Origin: Patiria pectinifera
Taxonomy: Eukaryota > Echinodermata > Asteroidea > Valvatida > Asterinidae
Reading direction: 5' to 3'
Assembly: GCA_029964075.1 (NCBI GenBank)
Contig: CM057129.1
Coordinates: forward strand, 21,009,430-21,073,429
Length of the DNA: 64,000 bases
Shown here: in pieces, positions 34,901 through 46,900 of the stretch
Layout: each line of letters opens with the position of its first letter
How positions within the stretch are numbered: the first letter of the stretch is position 1
Notes under the pieces: generated by a model
Seen by the model: only the letters and a program-made list of their open reading frames with translations
What the model was told of the DNA's origin: nothing
The model's database searches: none
Position numbers and translations under genes: made by a program

Positions 34901-37900
34901 TGTGCAGAGTCCCCCAGCTCAGTTGGAGATAGAGGAAGGGATGCTGTGCTGTGGGCAGTTCCAGGAGGACCATCGCTGGTACCGCGGCAGAGTCGAGCAG
35001 CTTAAGAAAGATAAGGTCAGTCATGCCAGAAACTGGCAAACCCAAATTTAACTCTAACTCCCTGCTGTCTTTTACTAAGTACTGGACCGAGTCTGCCAAA
35101 ATATATATCATCACACTGCTTCCAATGCAATCTTTGCTTTAGGCCTCCAGGCCCAAGTCCATCAAACACCATCAATACTTTGTAAAGCAAGGCCTGCTGG
35201 ACCAAGTTCCCCCAAAATCCACCAAAATGGGGGGAATGAATTTTGATGGAGTTGGGGAGGTTAGGGTTGACAACCTTTGCTCTCTCACTTTTGCATAACA
35301 ATATTAATCACATCTGGCTGACCAACTTTCACAATGTTGCTAAGCACAGGATTTTCTGTCAACAGTGTCCCCGTTCATTTCATGACATCCATACGCAGTA
35401 AGCACACTTACCTTGTGGAAATTTGCTTGAAGTGGTGACACGAGGCTTCGCCTAGCCTACTTCACAGGTGGAGGCTGCTTGTCACCTGTCAATCGCCTCG
35501 CGGTCAATTGGGCAATCAACTTGAACACACACACATGCACAATAGGTGCTTAAAGTATAGCAGTGCGCACTCACAACATTAGCACATCCACGATAAGGAA
35601 TTTGCTTACGAGTAGCAAAAATGTTCAGCTGTTGTCAGCAAAATTCGTCAGGCTAACCATTGGCCCTAAGTGGGGTGTTGGTTTGTCATCAAATATCCGT
35701 CACCACCCAATGATAGTGACTCTGCCAAATTCAGTTGCCAGCATAATTTTGTTGCAGGAAATGCAGTCCTAATGACCGTTCTGTTTTGAAGCCTTGTACA
35801 AGTCATCACTTTGTTGGTTGGTTGTGCTTTTCCCCACACAATTACTAACAAGTTTGTTTTGTGCCCAATTAGGGATTGGCCCGCATCAGATGGCTAGACT
35901 ACGCTCATGATAATGAGGTGCCATTGGCTGCCGTGCAACCCTTGAAGGAAGAATTTCAGACTCTGCCATTCCAGGTGAGATAGAGTGGCTCATTTCATAC
36001 CGAATATGGTATTAACTGAGTCGCATCTTTTTATATAGAGAGCATTCAAGATGTGACTTCATTGGCATGTTGTGACATGGAATAACTAAAACGTTGGTTA
36101 AATTCCTTGTAACGGTAACTTCCCGTGTAAGTTCTTTAATAATTATCATATGGCAGTAACTGTAAAATGATTTCATTGTATGAGCTCCGTGCACAAACAA
36201 GAGAGGGCTCTTTTTCACCACTTTCAAGAGACCCATGGACAGGACACCCATGTGCGCCCACTGGAATGCGCGGGGTAAAGCGCGAAATACGCACATGTGA
36301 AAGTGCACAAAGCCATAGCAACCTTGCGTGAGCATCATGTGTTGACAGCATTGCGTTCCAATGTCTCGCCTAGTGGTCTCCCCCAACTCTCCCTTTCTTA
36401 CCATTGAGAGGGTGCATGGAGCCCATATTAGCCGTAAGATACTCCCATATCCTACAAAATCTATATTGAGGTTTGTTAGGATGTTGCGGGATTGAGGAAG
36501 ATAGAGCCATGGGCTTGGTGCTGAAAGGTTCAGGTGCAAAGACAGTGCCAATCCATTTCCTACATATCGGTGGAATTTTGAAGATTTAAGAAGATGGTTA
36601 ATGAAAACTACCTCCAGATGTTGTGTGGTTAAGGTTAGTCACTAAATTGTAATGCCTACTTTTATAATGAATCTTTCGCTAGCACATTAGCCATAAATAA
36701 ATCTTATAAGGAAAGTAGGTAATGATATTTAAATTTCTCATTCTCTGCTTTTGTTTTTCCCTCATTACCAGGCTCTTGAGTGCAGTCTGTTTGAGGCTCT
36801 GGATGAGGACTTGCCCCATCAAGCACGCTGGGAGTTCTCAGACCACACTGCCAATGCCCTACTGGACTGCACCATTATTAAACAGGTAAAACGGTACAGC
36901 AATTATGCCAACATGTATGTACTAGAAAGAGAGTACCCAAAGAAGCAGTGGTCTCACAAGCCATAGCCAGGGCAGTTTTGTTCATGTAGGTCAAATTAGT
37001 CCATTTTAAAAATACGCTTGGGCTATATTTCAATATAGGTCAGTCCGTTCCAATCACCCAAAAAAATTGGAAGTTTAAACCCTAGCCTCTTCAAATTCTT
37101 TCATATTTAGTGTATGAGGAATTGAAGTTGAAAAAAAATTGAAATTTTGAGTTTTAGCACCATCGGACCAATGGTTTTTGTGCTACTGCCGCCATTTTTG
37201 GCGATTTTGGTAAAAAAAAATAACTCTCAAATGAACATATCTCCATAATCTGTGGACCAAATTTGTTGATAATGGATTCTTTAGAAAGGTGACATCATAT
37301 GGAATCCAAATTTACCACTATTTTTGATGTCGGAGCAATTTGAAATATGAGGACCTTTGGACCTTTACTTTTGACCTTGTGGATCATGTGACCTGGAGAT
37401 GGACTTGGATGAAAATTGTCATGGCTGGTAATCCATCACCATTACCTTGACTGCAACACCACCTAAAGAGTTGTGTGTCTTCCATAACAAAAAAAAATAA
37501 GATTCCCCGATTCTGAAAAAAATGGCGCACTTACATAGGAAAACTAAGTGCCACATGGAAAATAACAATCATCAAAACACTTCCCCCACCTTTACAGGAA
37601 GGTACCCTTCACTCTTTAGTTTGTTTAACCCTAACCGCCCTGAATACTCCAAAATCCTTTTTGCAAATTGGAGGAATTTGCTAGATTTAGGTTACATGGC
37701 AAAAGTGGGTTGCTGATTTCGGAGTACGCACTGTGTCAAGGTCTTGGGCTGCTCAGCCGTGCATAAATTTAGTCCTTGATTATACTTGAAATCCTCCGCA
37801 CTGCTCCAGGATGTCACTGCCTCTGCCTCTGCCTCAGCCTATTGACAGTCATAGCCGGAGGATTTTGCAGGATTCAGGCAGTGGTCACCCCTCCATGGAC

Positions 37901-40900
37901 CATATTCAAGAAGTAGCGGAGGAATTTGCAGGATTGAGGCTATATGCTATTTTTCCATGAGGCCAATTGGAGGATTTTGCAGGATTGAGGCTACATCCTA
38001 GCAAAAAGGCCCAGGGAGTTAGGGTTAAAGCCAACATTTCAAATGTCCCTGAATGATAATCATGGTGACACCCCTGCGAAGAAGTCTAAATAAATGGCAT
38101 AGGGTGTTTTTCTCACATTTCAATTTAAAGAAATCTGGCTTTGTGAACTCTCTGTAGTCTTTTATTTTCTGTTGCATGTTTTGGAATTATAATTTACATT
38201 TCTTGGTTGCTTTTGGGTCAATCAGATGTCACCACCTTCATCAGATGATAAATGCAAAGTGTACCTGGTGGAACTGACAAACCCTGACAAAGAAGTCAAC
38301 ATCAAAGAGGCTGTCGTGGCAAAAGGTACAGTCAACAAAAATCAATTTCATAAAATGGAATTTTGCGTCGGGGTGATGTAAATCAAATTAGGTTTTGCAC
38401 TTCACCGACGTTTAAAGACTGTATACTCAGTGTGTTACCTCCTGAGTGAAAGTTTGAAAAAATCACTCGGGTGGGACTCGAACCCACCACCTCCTGCTTT
38501 CTAGTGCAGACATCTTACCATTCGACCACCGAGCTAACGGGATCGGTTGGCTGATTCGAATCTGATGTACATAGCAGCGGGTACCGCATTAATTATTCAT
38601 AATATGGAATTTTGCGTCAGGGTGATGTGAATCAAATTAGGTTTTGCCCTTCACCGACGTATAAACACTGTATACTCAGTGTGTTACCTCCCGAGTGAAA
38701 GTTGGAAAAAATCACTCGTGTGGGACTCCAACCAACCACCCCCTGCTTTCTAGTGCAGATGTCTTACCACTCGACCACCGAGCTAACGGGATCTGTTGGC
38801 TGGTTCGAATCTGGTGTACATAGCAGCGGGTACCGCATTAACTATTCATCATATCACAATACACTTGTCAAAGTTGATTTGAATAGGGACTGCGAGACTT
38901 GCAGGGACATGTTGGGACTTGTGATTACCTGTATTCCTTGAAGATTGAAGAAGCTTATAGGCTGAAATGCCCAGGCAGTTAAGGTCAGAGTGTTTAGCTT
39001 TGGACAAAGGAAGTATTTTGTCATCTTCTGTCAGTTTCAAGACACTTTCCAGATTTGCAGGAGCTATCAAGAAAAAGTGTTGGCTATTTTGTAAAAATTA
39101 ATATCGTAGGATTGTTTCATGAAGCAACTTGTGTTAGGTGTTTCCAAGCATTGACTTTTTTGTGGGATTCAAACTCACTTTTCCATGTTTGATTGCTGAC
39201 AGAAACTTTATAAGCCCAACTTGATACATTTGCTTTTATAGTTATCTTATTTGTATAGGATTTCATTGTTATAGATACTTATGAAAATCTTTTCTTTTGT
39301 CCCACAGCTGAAGAGGCGACTGCTAAAAAGGTTCGTTGTTCTGTCTTTATAATGTTCAAATGAGTGTTTGGGTTACTACATGTGAGAAAACTAGTCAAAG
39401 ATTTTTGACGATGAATTTATTTGATGTACTTATAAAAATGTTTCTTTGTAGTGAATCTAAGGTTTCAGTAAAAGTTGCAAACACTGCAGCTCACATGCTG
39501 GGACATTCCCAAAGAGAAATTTTCATAATGCGGTACTTTTCAGTTTGAGTCCATGGAGAAAAGCCCTGATACGCATTTAAGAAAAACCCACAGACTTGGG
39601 CTGTGAACCCAATCCACGTAATCGGAACCATGGTCACGAAGGTGGAAGGCAAATCAATAATGTACCTCCGTGTCAACCTGACATCCCTTTTGTACAAGGA
39701 GGTATACACATTTGACAAGAATGTTTAGTTAGGAGATCAACGTAAAAAAAAAAATTCATATTTTATGTTGTTGCATGAATGGACACCGTGCACAAGCTTT
39801 TTTACCACTTTTGAGAGCCCTACTTGGAGGGACACAACACATGTACACACCGTTTCGCGGTTGTATAGCGGGAAGTACGCCAGATTGATTTTATTCCGAG
39901 TGTGTACAAACCATTTGCGTCTTTGCATGAGCTTCAGGGGCGGAAGGTAGTAACATCTGTTCCAGCGGTCTCCCCCAACTCTCATTTTGTAAGCATTAAA
40001 GGGGTACTTGCAGGGTTCGACCTTAACTTTTTTGTTCACTAGCCACAGCCAGCAGGACTACTGAAACGGACTCTTAACTAGCCCGCGGGCACTGGCCCGC
40101 ATTCTTTTTATCTCAAATACAAAATGGCGTATTTTCAGGCTCAATTCTGAGGCAATTTTGTCAGTGTTTTTGATTAACAGATCCAATAATTTAACCCTTT
40201 AATTTAAACAGTGGATAAAATTAGACACAAGTTGATGGGGTTTTCTTTCTGAATTTAATGATTTATTTCTTCCTGTACGTTCATCTTTGCCGTATCCCAA
40301 TAATGTTTGACTCGCCAACTGGGCTAGTTAAGGAATAGTTTGACTAGCCCGCTGCTGTTTTGACTAGCATTTGGCTAGCGGGCTACCGCTAATTTCGAAC
40401 CCTGACTTGTACACCGAGTCCCTGACCTTGGTGATTCCATGAGACATTGCCTGCATTATGTGTCCCTTTTAACGTATGTGCAAAGATTTTTTGTCATAAT
40501 CCCATCTCTTTTCAAAGTGATTGATGTGTCTGATTTTAAAACTCGGTCTGTCAGGACACCATAATGTGCAGAGACATCAGATACATGAAGGACTATGTAC
40601 CACCCCCCAGCAAATCCACCAAAGTAGAACCAGCTGCCGAGAAAGCAAAGGAGAAGGTGGACACTAAAGAGGTGCGAAGAAAAACAACATTGCCATCCTC
40701 AGAATAAGCCAGTTCCGTATCTCGATAAAGTAGTCCAGGGGCCAATTTCATAGGGCTGCTTAAGCACAAAATTTGCTTAAGCACAAAAACGTCTAAAAAA
40801 TCAAATTGGTGTAAACTCCTAAAACTTGTTATGCATTAAGTAAACAAACAACAAACAGCTAAATAAAAGTCATCAAAGGTCGTTCAGGATAAAATGGCTG

Positions 40901-43900
40901 GCATCCACAAGCGTCTTGTAACTGCGATGTTACGCGAACGCCTATTCTGCTTGGTGTTAATGAGCGAGGGTTGTGCGAATTTCTCCTTGCATGCTCATGC
41001 GTTTGATTATCCCGAACAACCTGTGACCCATATTACGATGCCCATGCGCAATTGAAATACCGAGCTGGCTTATTGAGTAGACACTGTATCTTCCAGGAGT
41101 TCTTGTTTTTTTTAAACTGAAACTCTCTGACTCTATAGACTTTTCGAGTGACGATGTTATTAACTTTTGCTCACAGTTATACCTAAAACTTTGTCCATAA
41201 TGGAGCGTATCTTTTAGTGACTATTTATATTTTTTTCAGCCCGTCTTTTGTAAAGAATTCTTACTTAGCTGTCTGGATATATAGGGCAACACATGCATAC
41301 TTTAGCAAGGTCTATTGTAGGTTCAGCCAGACGTGATTGTTGATACGTTTTACGGAATTTATCATACAAGTTACTGAAACTGTCTCCCTTTAGAAAAAAA
41401 GTTCAAATTGTGGATACGCCTGCCTTAAATATCAAATAGTCCATGTCTATCTGATGAATGTTTTGCTAATTAAACGACCAGGCAAAGAAAGTGGCAAGTG
41501 AAGAGAAGTTGATTGATGCAAACAAGGGTGCTGCTGCTGATGAGGATAAAGGCCCGACTAGAGAAGGGGAGGACGAAGAGTTGAAGAGTGATGAAGCAAA
41601 GGATGCTGCCGAGAAATCAACAGAAGCACCCAAAGAAGAGGTTGAGATCACCCAGAGAAGCAGCAACGAGGGCAGTGAGATGATTGAGACGAAAAAAGTG
41701 GATGATGGATCCAAGATAGAGGAAGAGCAAAAGACGGAATTGCAAGGAGGGGACAATAACAGCCAACAAGATGGGCTGACAGGAACAGAAGCGGGAACTG
41801 GTGATGGACAGACAATTGCCCCCTCAGACCAGATAAAATACGAAGCCAATGATAAAGCTATGACGACTTTGGCTCCCAAAGCTGCCCCCGGCGATGTGCA
41901 GATACTGCGACGAGAATCGTCTGAGCCAGGAGCTGAGCAAGTCCCAAATGGACATGCCGTTAGCTCAGCAGAACAGCAAGACGTTGGAACTCTGGAGTCC
42001 CAAATGCCTGGAAACGTGACCACTGAGCCTGAAGCTTCTGGTCAAAATGGTGTCCCGTCGGATAAGAAATCTCCAGGAGAAAAATCCAAAAAGCAGCGAG
42101 AGAAGACGCCCTCTGCGACTGCTGATCCTGGTGCTTACTCACTGGAGCCCAGCGACGAAGATGACGAGGAAGGATCCGACCACCAACTGATTGAATTGCT
42201 GACTAGACAATCAGACCGTGCCATGGCCCACAGCCCAGACAATGCTTTAGGTGATCGACGCAGTGCAAGCAGCGAGGGGATGCCGTACCCTGGGGGAGGC
42301 AGTTACCACCCCTACGGTGGGGTGGGATACCACATGGCACCTGGAGTCTATGGAGGGGTGCAGAAGCCGCCGGAAGCATTGGGGCTCAACCCAGTAGTGC
42401 CATCTGTTGAATCATGGTGAGTGCAAAAATTGGGAAAAATATTGGCATTTATCTTGAATTTCAAGTAAATTTGAATATTGACATATTAAAAATCTATACA
42501 GACTTGTTATATCATGATCAGTTATTACATAAAAGCACTGTCTTTAAAACATTTTGTCCCATCTGAAACGCCCTGATAAAGCCAAGTGTTTATTTTTTGA
42601 AGTTCATGTGCTTTGATAATTTTTTTATTATGCAATAGATTCACACTTCCATTACACAACCAAAAAAAAACAACCTCATCCCAGCTCAGAGTGTTTTGAA
42701 TAGCTTTCATCCAATTGATTCCCAGGGCCTAGTAGTATTGGATATTCAAGCATTTCTGAAGAATTCTTATTTGTTTATCTTTCAGTGGGAGTAGTAACTC
42801 GACAGAGACTCCTATGCCAGACCAAGGAAGCTTTACAGGTGACGGATTCAAAATCAGTAAGTGTGACCAAAATATCCCAAATCAGCAGCAAAAACGTCAG
42901 CTTGCTAGCCATGGTTTTTAAAATTCTCATGATGTCTTTAGAAATGTTTAAAATGAGGCCATTCCTTTATCAAATTTAAATGTATCAAAAGCTTTTGAAC
43001 ACTTTCACCATGCTTACTTGGAAATTTTTAGTGGACCTAGCATGATAATGAAAAATAGAGTCCCACCACTGTTTGGTGACATAGGGCTATGGAAGTTGAA
43101 GTACAAATTATGTGTCTTTTTGTCCTGTACAGAGTACAATTTTTGATGCATGGCCAAAGAAAACTCTTGATCCTTCATTAGTTCTTTAAACTTGACTCCA
43201 AAACCACTATTAGCAAATTGAAAGCCCTTTTAAGATTTTTTTAGTTACAAATCGTCACCAGTTTCACAAAGGGACGGGCATGTAGATTTTGAAGAAAAAC
43301 CGTTTTTGAGATAATCGCAAGAGAAGTTTCTCCGTTTTTAAAATTGCAAAAACTACTACTTTGCAACAACTTTATGCAATAAGGAAACCTTGACGTAAAT
43401 CTTTGATAGGTAAACTTTAATTTGAAACCAGTAATTATAATTAATACAGTGGTTAATTAGCCAAATTAATTAGTAAAGATGCCCGTCCCTTCGTGAAAAC
43501 GAAAATCCCACTTTTCCACATTTACGCCCTTCTTGTTAAATGTGTTTTTCCATAGGGAAGGGGCGCACGAGATTACGCGCGCGCAGCTGAGAATGTAACA
43601 AATATGCCCGTCCCTTTGTGAAAACGAAAATATCTGTTGACTTTCCTTTTCGCCCTTCCGTGCAGTACGTTTTGTACGTGTTCAAGGGCAGGCATGGTCG
43701 CGTCTCTTCATGAAATCGCAAAATGCAATTATCGAGATGCCTGCCCAAGGCGTCATTAATGTTATTCAGGAATTAATGATGTTTTGCCTACGGAAACATG
43801 TCCGAATGCTTAAGTACCATGTTTTTAAAGCAAATTAGTGAAAAAAACTCTAAATCGAATTTTTTTTAAATTTTAACATGCCCATCGCTTCGTGAAAACG

Positions 43901-46900
43901 ATGACGAAATGTGCAACACAGGTTCTTAGATGATGTTGACAGTTTACTGTGCCACTTGCACAGTGTGTACGCTCCTCACTTATACTTATTTAACGGTTAA
44001 AACAACTTGGAAGAAAATCTCAAATTAAGCCCTGCCTTTTGTTGATTTGACATATGCAGATGTAGGCTTGAGCTTCAATATACATATTGCCACACCACTT
44101 TCCGACAATGGACGCTTCTGGGCCTCTAGGCTGAGGGGCCCGGCTCAGGAATCGCAGCTGCGCAGACTCATGCATGATATCAGGTGAGTCACAGTGTGAC
44201 GGGGAGTACCATCGTCTGCTGTGATGTGGCCCTGGGAGTTTTGTCCACCCCGAAAGGCAGAAAACTCCATTGGCCATCACACAGTAGACTAAGGCGTAAT
44301 AATAAACACAAAGCTTTTTATTTACTTTTAAAGTCGCAACTCCAGCGTCAGACCAAAAATAGAGAAAGGAATAAGCATACCTTTCCGCATTCTTTGCTAG
44401 ATGCTTCTTGCTCGATCGAACACTCGGCATGTACTGCTGAATGAATGTTTGAGTAGTGCACTGGTTCCCGTCACCAAAAAAATCCTAGGTGCAACGGACG
44501 GAGACCAGCTGCACTACTGGGCCATGGTGCTGATGTAAGTAACCGATCAAGGTGTTTTTCGATCTTTGGTGACAAAATATTTCAGAAAAAGACTGCCAAC
44601 AACATCGTTTGCAACGACATAAAATATGTTTGTTTTTGCCAAGTCTCCAAAATTGATTTTCCTTCCTTCTGTATGTAAGTTGGATGTGTTTTGACGTGTA
44701 GGTACTAGGTATTGACGTTCAAATTATCAACGATAGCGCGGGTGCATGCATTCAAGTAGAATAGCCAGTCAACATGGCATTTCCAGGCTGATGATTATTT
44801 TAACTTCCACATGGAAGAAAGATTCTTAAGAACCGCTATGCGTCAACATATCTGCTTTTAAATGGCCAATGGCTTTTTGTGCACCCTAAAAGGTATTTTT
44901 TAAAAATCCATGGACCATCTTACAATAGACAAATTGTGTTTCTACTATCTGGTGATTGTTTTCCATTTGTTTTAGCTTGCCATCCGAACCCCTGGCATTA
45001 GACAGACTGAAGGAGATCAAGGTCGTGTGCGTCCAGACCCCGTCGGGACAGTGGTGCCGTGGGAGAGTCGAGGGCTTCACTGATGATAAGGTTTGCATCA
45101 AGCTGAGTTGTATCACATGTCTGTCACAAGTGTATCACATGTCTGTCACATGGCCATCACATGGTCTTCACATATTCAATCACAAGTCAAATCACACATC
45201 AGTCACAAGTCAATCACAAGTATCACAGGTCCATCACAAGTATTACAAGTGCATGACTAATGCATGACAAGTGCATGACAAGTGCATCGCAAGTCCATTA
45301 CAAGTCAAATCACAAGTCAAGTCAGAAGTCAACTCACAAGCCAACTCACAAGCCAACTCACAAGTCTAACACATATTAACCACAAGTCAAGCGCATTCAG
45401 TAACAAGTCCATCTCAAGTTGGATCAGGGAAAGAATGTTGCATCCTGACGCCATTTTGTTTCATCATATATCATCTCAAATGAAGGTAATTCATTGCAAA
45501 ATGTTGAAAAGACATGAATCGGGACTGAGAAACATTTCCAATTTTGTTCGAAAATACTTTGAAAATATTTTTGACGCTCCATAGACTCTGTGCACAACTG
45601 CGGAAGTGGCGTCTGGATACTACATTCTTTGCTGGATCAGAAGTAACAGTGCATTAATGGCTAATGAACAATTGATTGTCAGTTTTCAAAACTGCATCAT
45701 TGTCAGAGCTTATATTTTTGTTTTTTGGATGTAGGTACAAATTCGTTATGTTGATTTTGGCCAAGCTGACGTGGTAGAAGAGCACCGAATCAGGACTCTT
45801 CCTGTGGCATATCAGCTGTTCCCTTACCAGGTGAGTCAAAGATGCAGTGAATCAAGAAAAGCTTTTGGTTTGGTATAGTCAGGGTTCAAATATAGCAGAA
45901 ACAATACCTCAAGTGTGGATGTAACGGTGTAAAAATCACTCAATGGAAGTGCGACATAGGGTTTTACACCGTGTCAATGTTACGTCCACACAACCAAGCT
46001 ATCATTTCGGCTCCATTTGATACCTGACTACCGTAACAAATGCTTTTCTTATTGTGTTGCATGTATAGTAAGAAGTACGCAAAGTGAATTTGGGTGATGT
46101 TTCGCAGAAATTTTAAAAACAGGTACAAATGCCATATTTGGACATAACATTGGCACGGTGTCAATGTTACATCCAAAATGACATTTTTTGCTCATATTTT
46201 TGGCAAAATACATTGAAATCATTTCAAACTTTCTGCAGTCGTGAAACACCCAACAACAAATATTAGGTAGAGCAACTGCTAGCAAGGCATTCATGCTTTT
46301 CTTAATATGGTCATATGTCACACATTGTTCCCCAACCCGGTGGAATGACCCATGTACTGTATTGAACTCCTCTGGCAAAGTAAAAACTTGTAGGCCTATA
46401 TCAAGAATCACCCCTCCCCCTCCATTCAGAGTTGACTGTAACTGATAGAATTTAGACTCTGAAAAATGGTGCAGACATCTTGCTCATTGAACATATCAGA
46501 AATAGTGTCATCTTGGAAGGATTATGCAAAAACAGTGACCCCAGCAATGCAAAACATTCATTTTAAACCCTTTTAATATATGTGTTAACCATTTATATAA
46601 TAGCAAACGAGAATGTGTTTGAACTCTTCTTTGTCATTTGAAATACACATCTTTTCAATAGTAAAAAGGCTTATGGTCTAGTTAAAGGGAAGATACAACA
46701 TTTGCAAACATCACAAAACGAAATGATCAAATTATCGCGAAATACCTCACTGGATTGTTAGGGAATGACAGTCTAAAGCATCCTGTAAAATCGTGGCTCC
46801 TGGTGTGCTGACATTTTCAAGAAAAATGGTATTTTTCCAACGCTGGTCGGCCGACCAGCGTTGGAGAAAACTGGCTAATTTTCAAAAATTGCTCCGAATT

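Noticed and set aside
38466..38540. Functional tRNA-Ser gene
   Set aside because: The B box is good, but the anticodon stem has a missing base, the class II variable arm is absent and the unit is part of a 249-bp repeated SINE.
41466..42023. 185-codon minus-strand Ser-rich frame
   Set aside because: Shadow of the acidic linker exon of the Tudor gene on the other strand.
44020..44430. 136-codon minus-strand frame
   Set aside because: Antisense to the second Tudor domain exon; no domain or splice logic.
44488..44534. Possible Tudor-gene exon between CCTAG| and |GTAAGT
   Set aside because: Including it breaks the frame into the next Tudor exon. Exons 44060-44183 and 44976-45090 join directly in phase.
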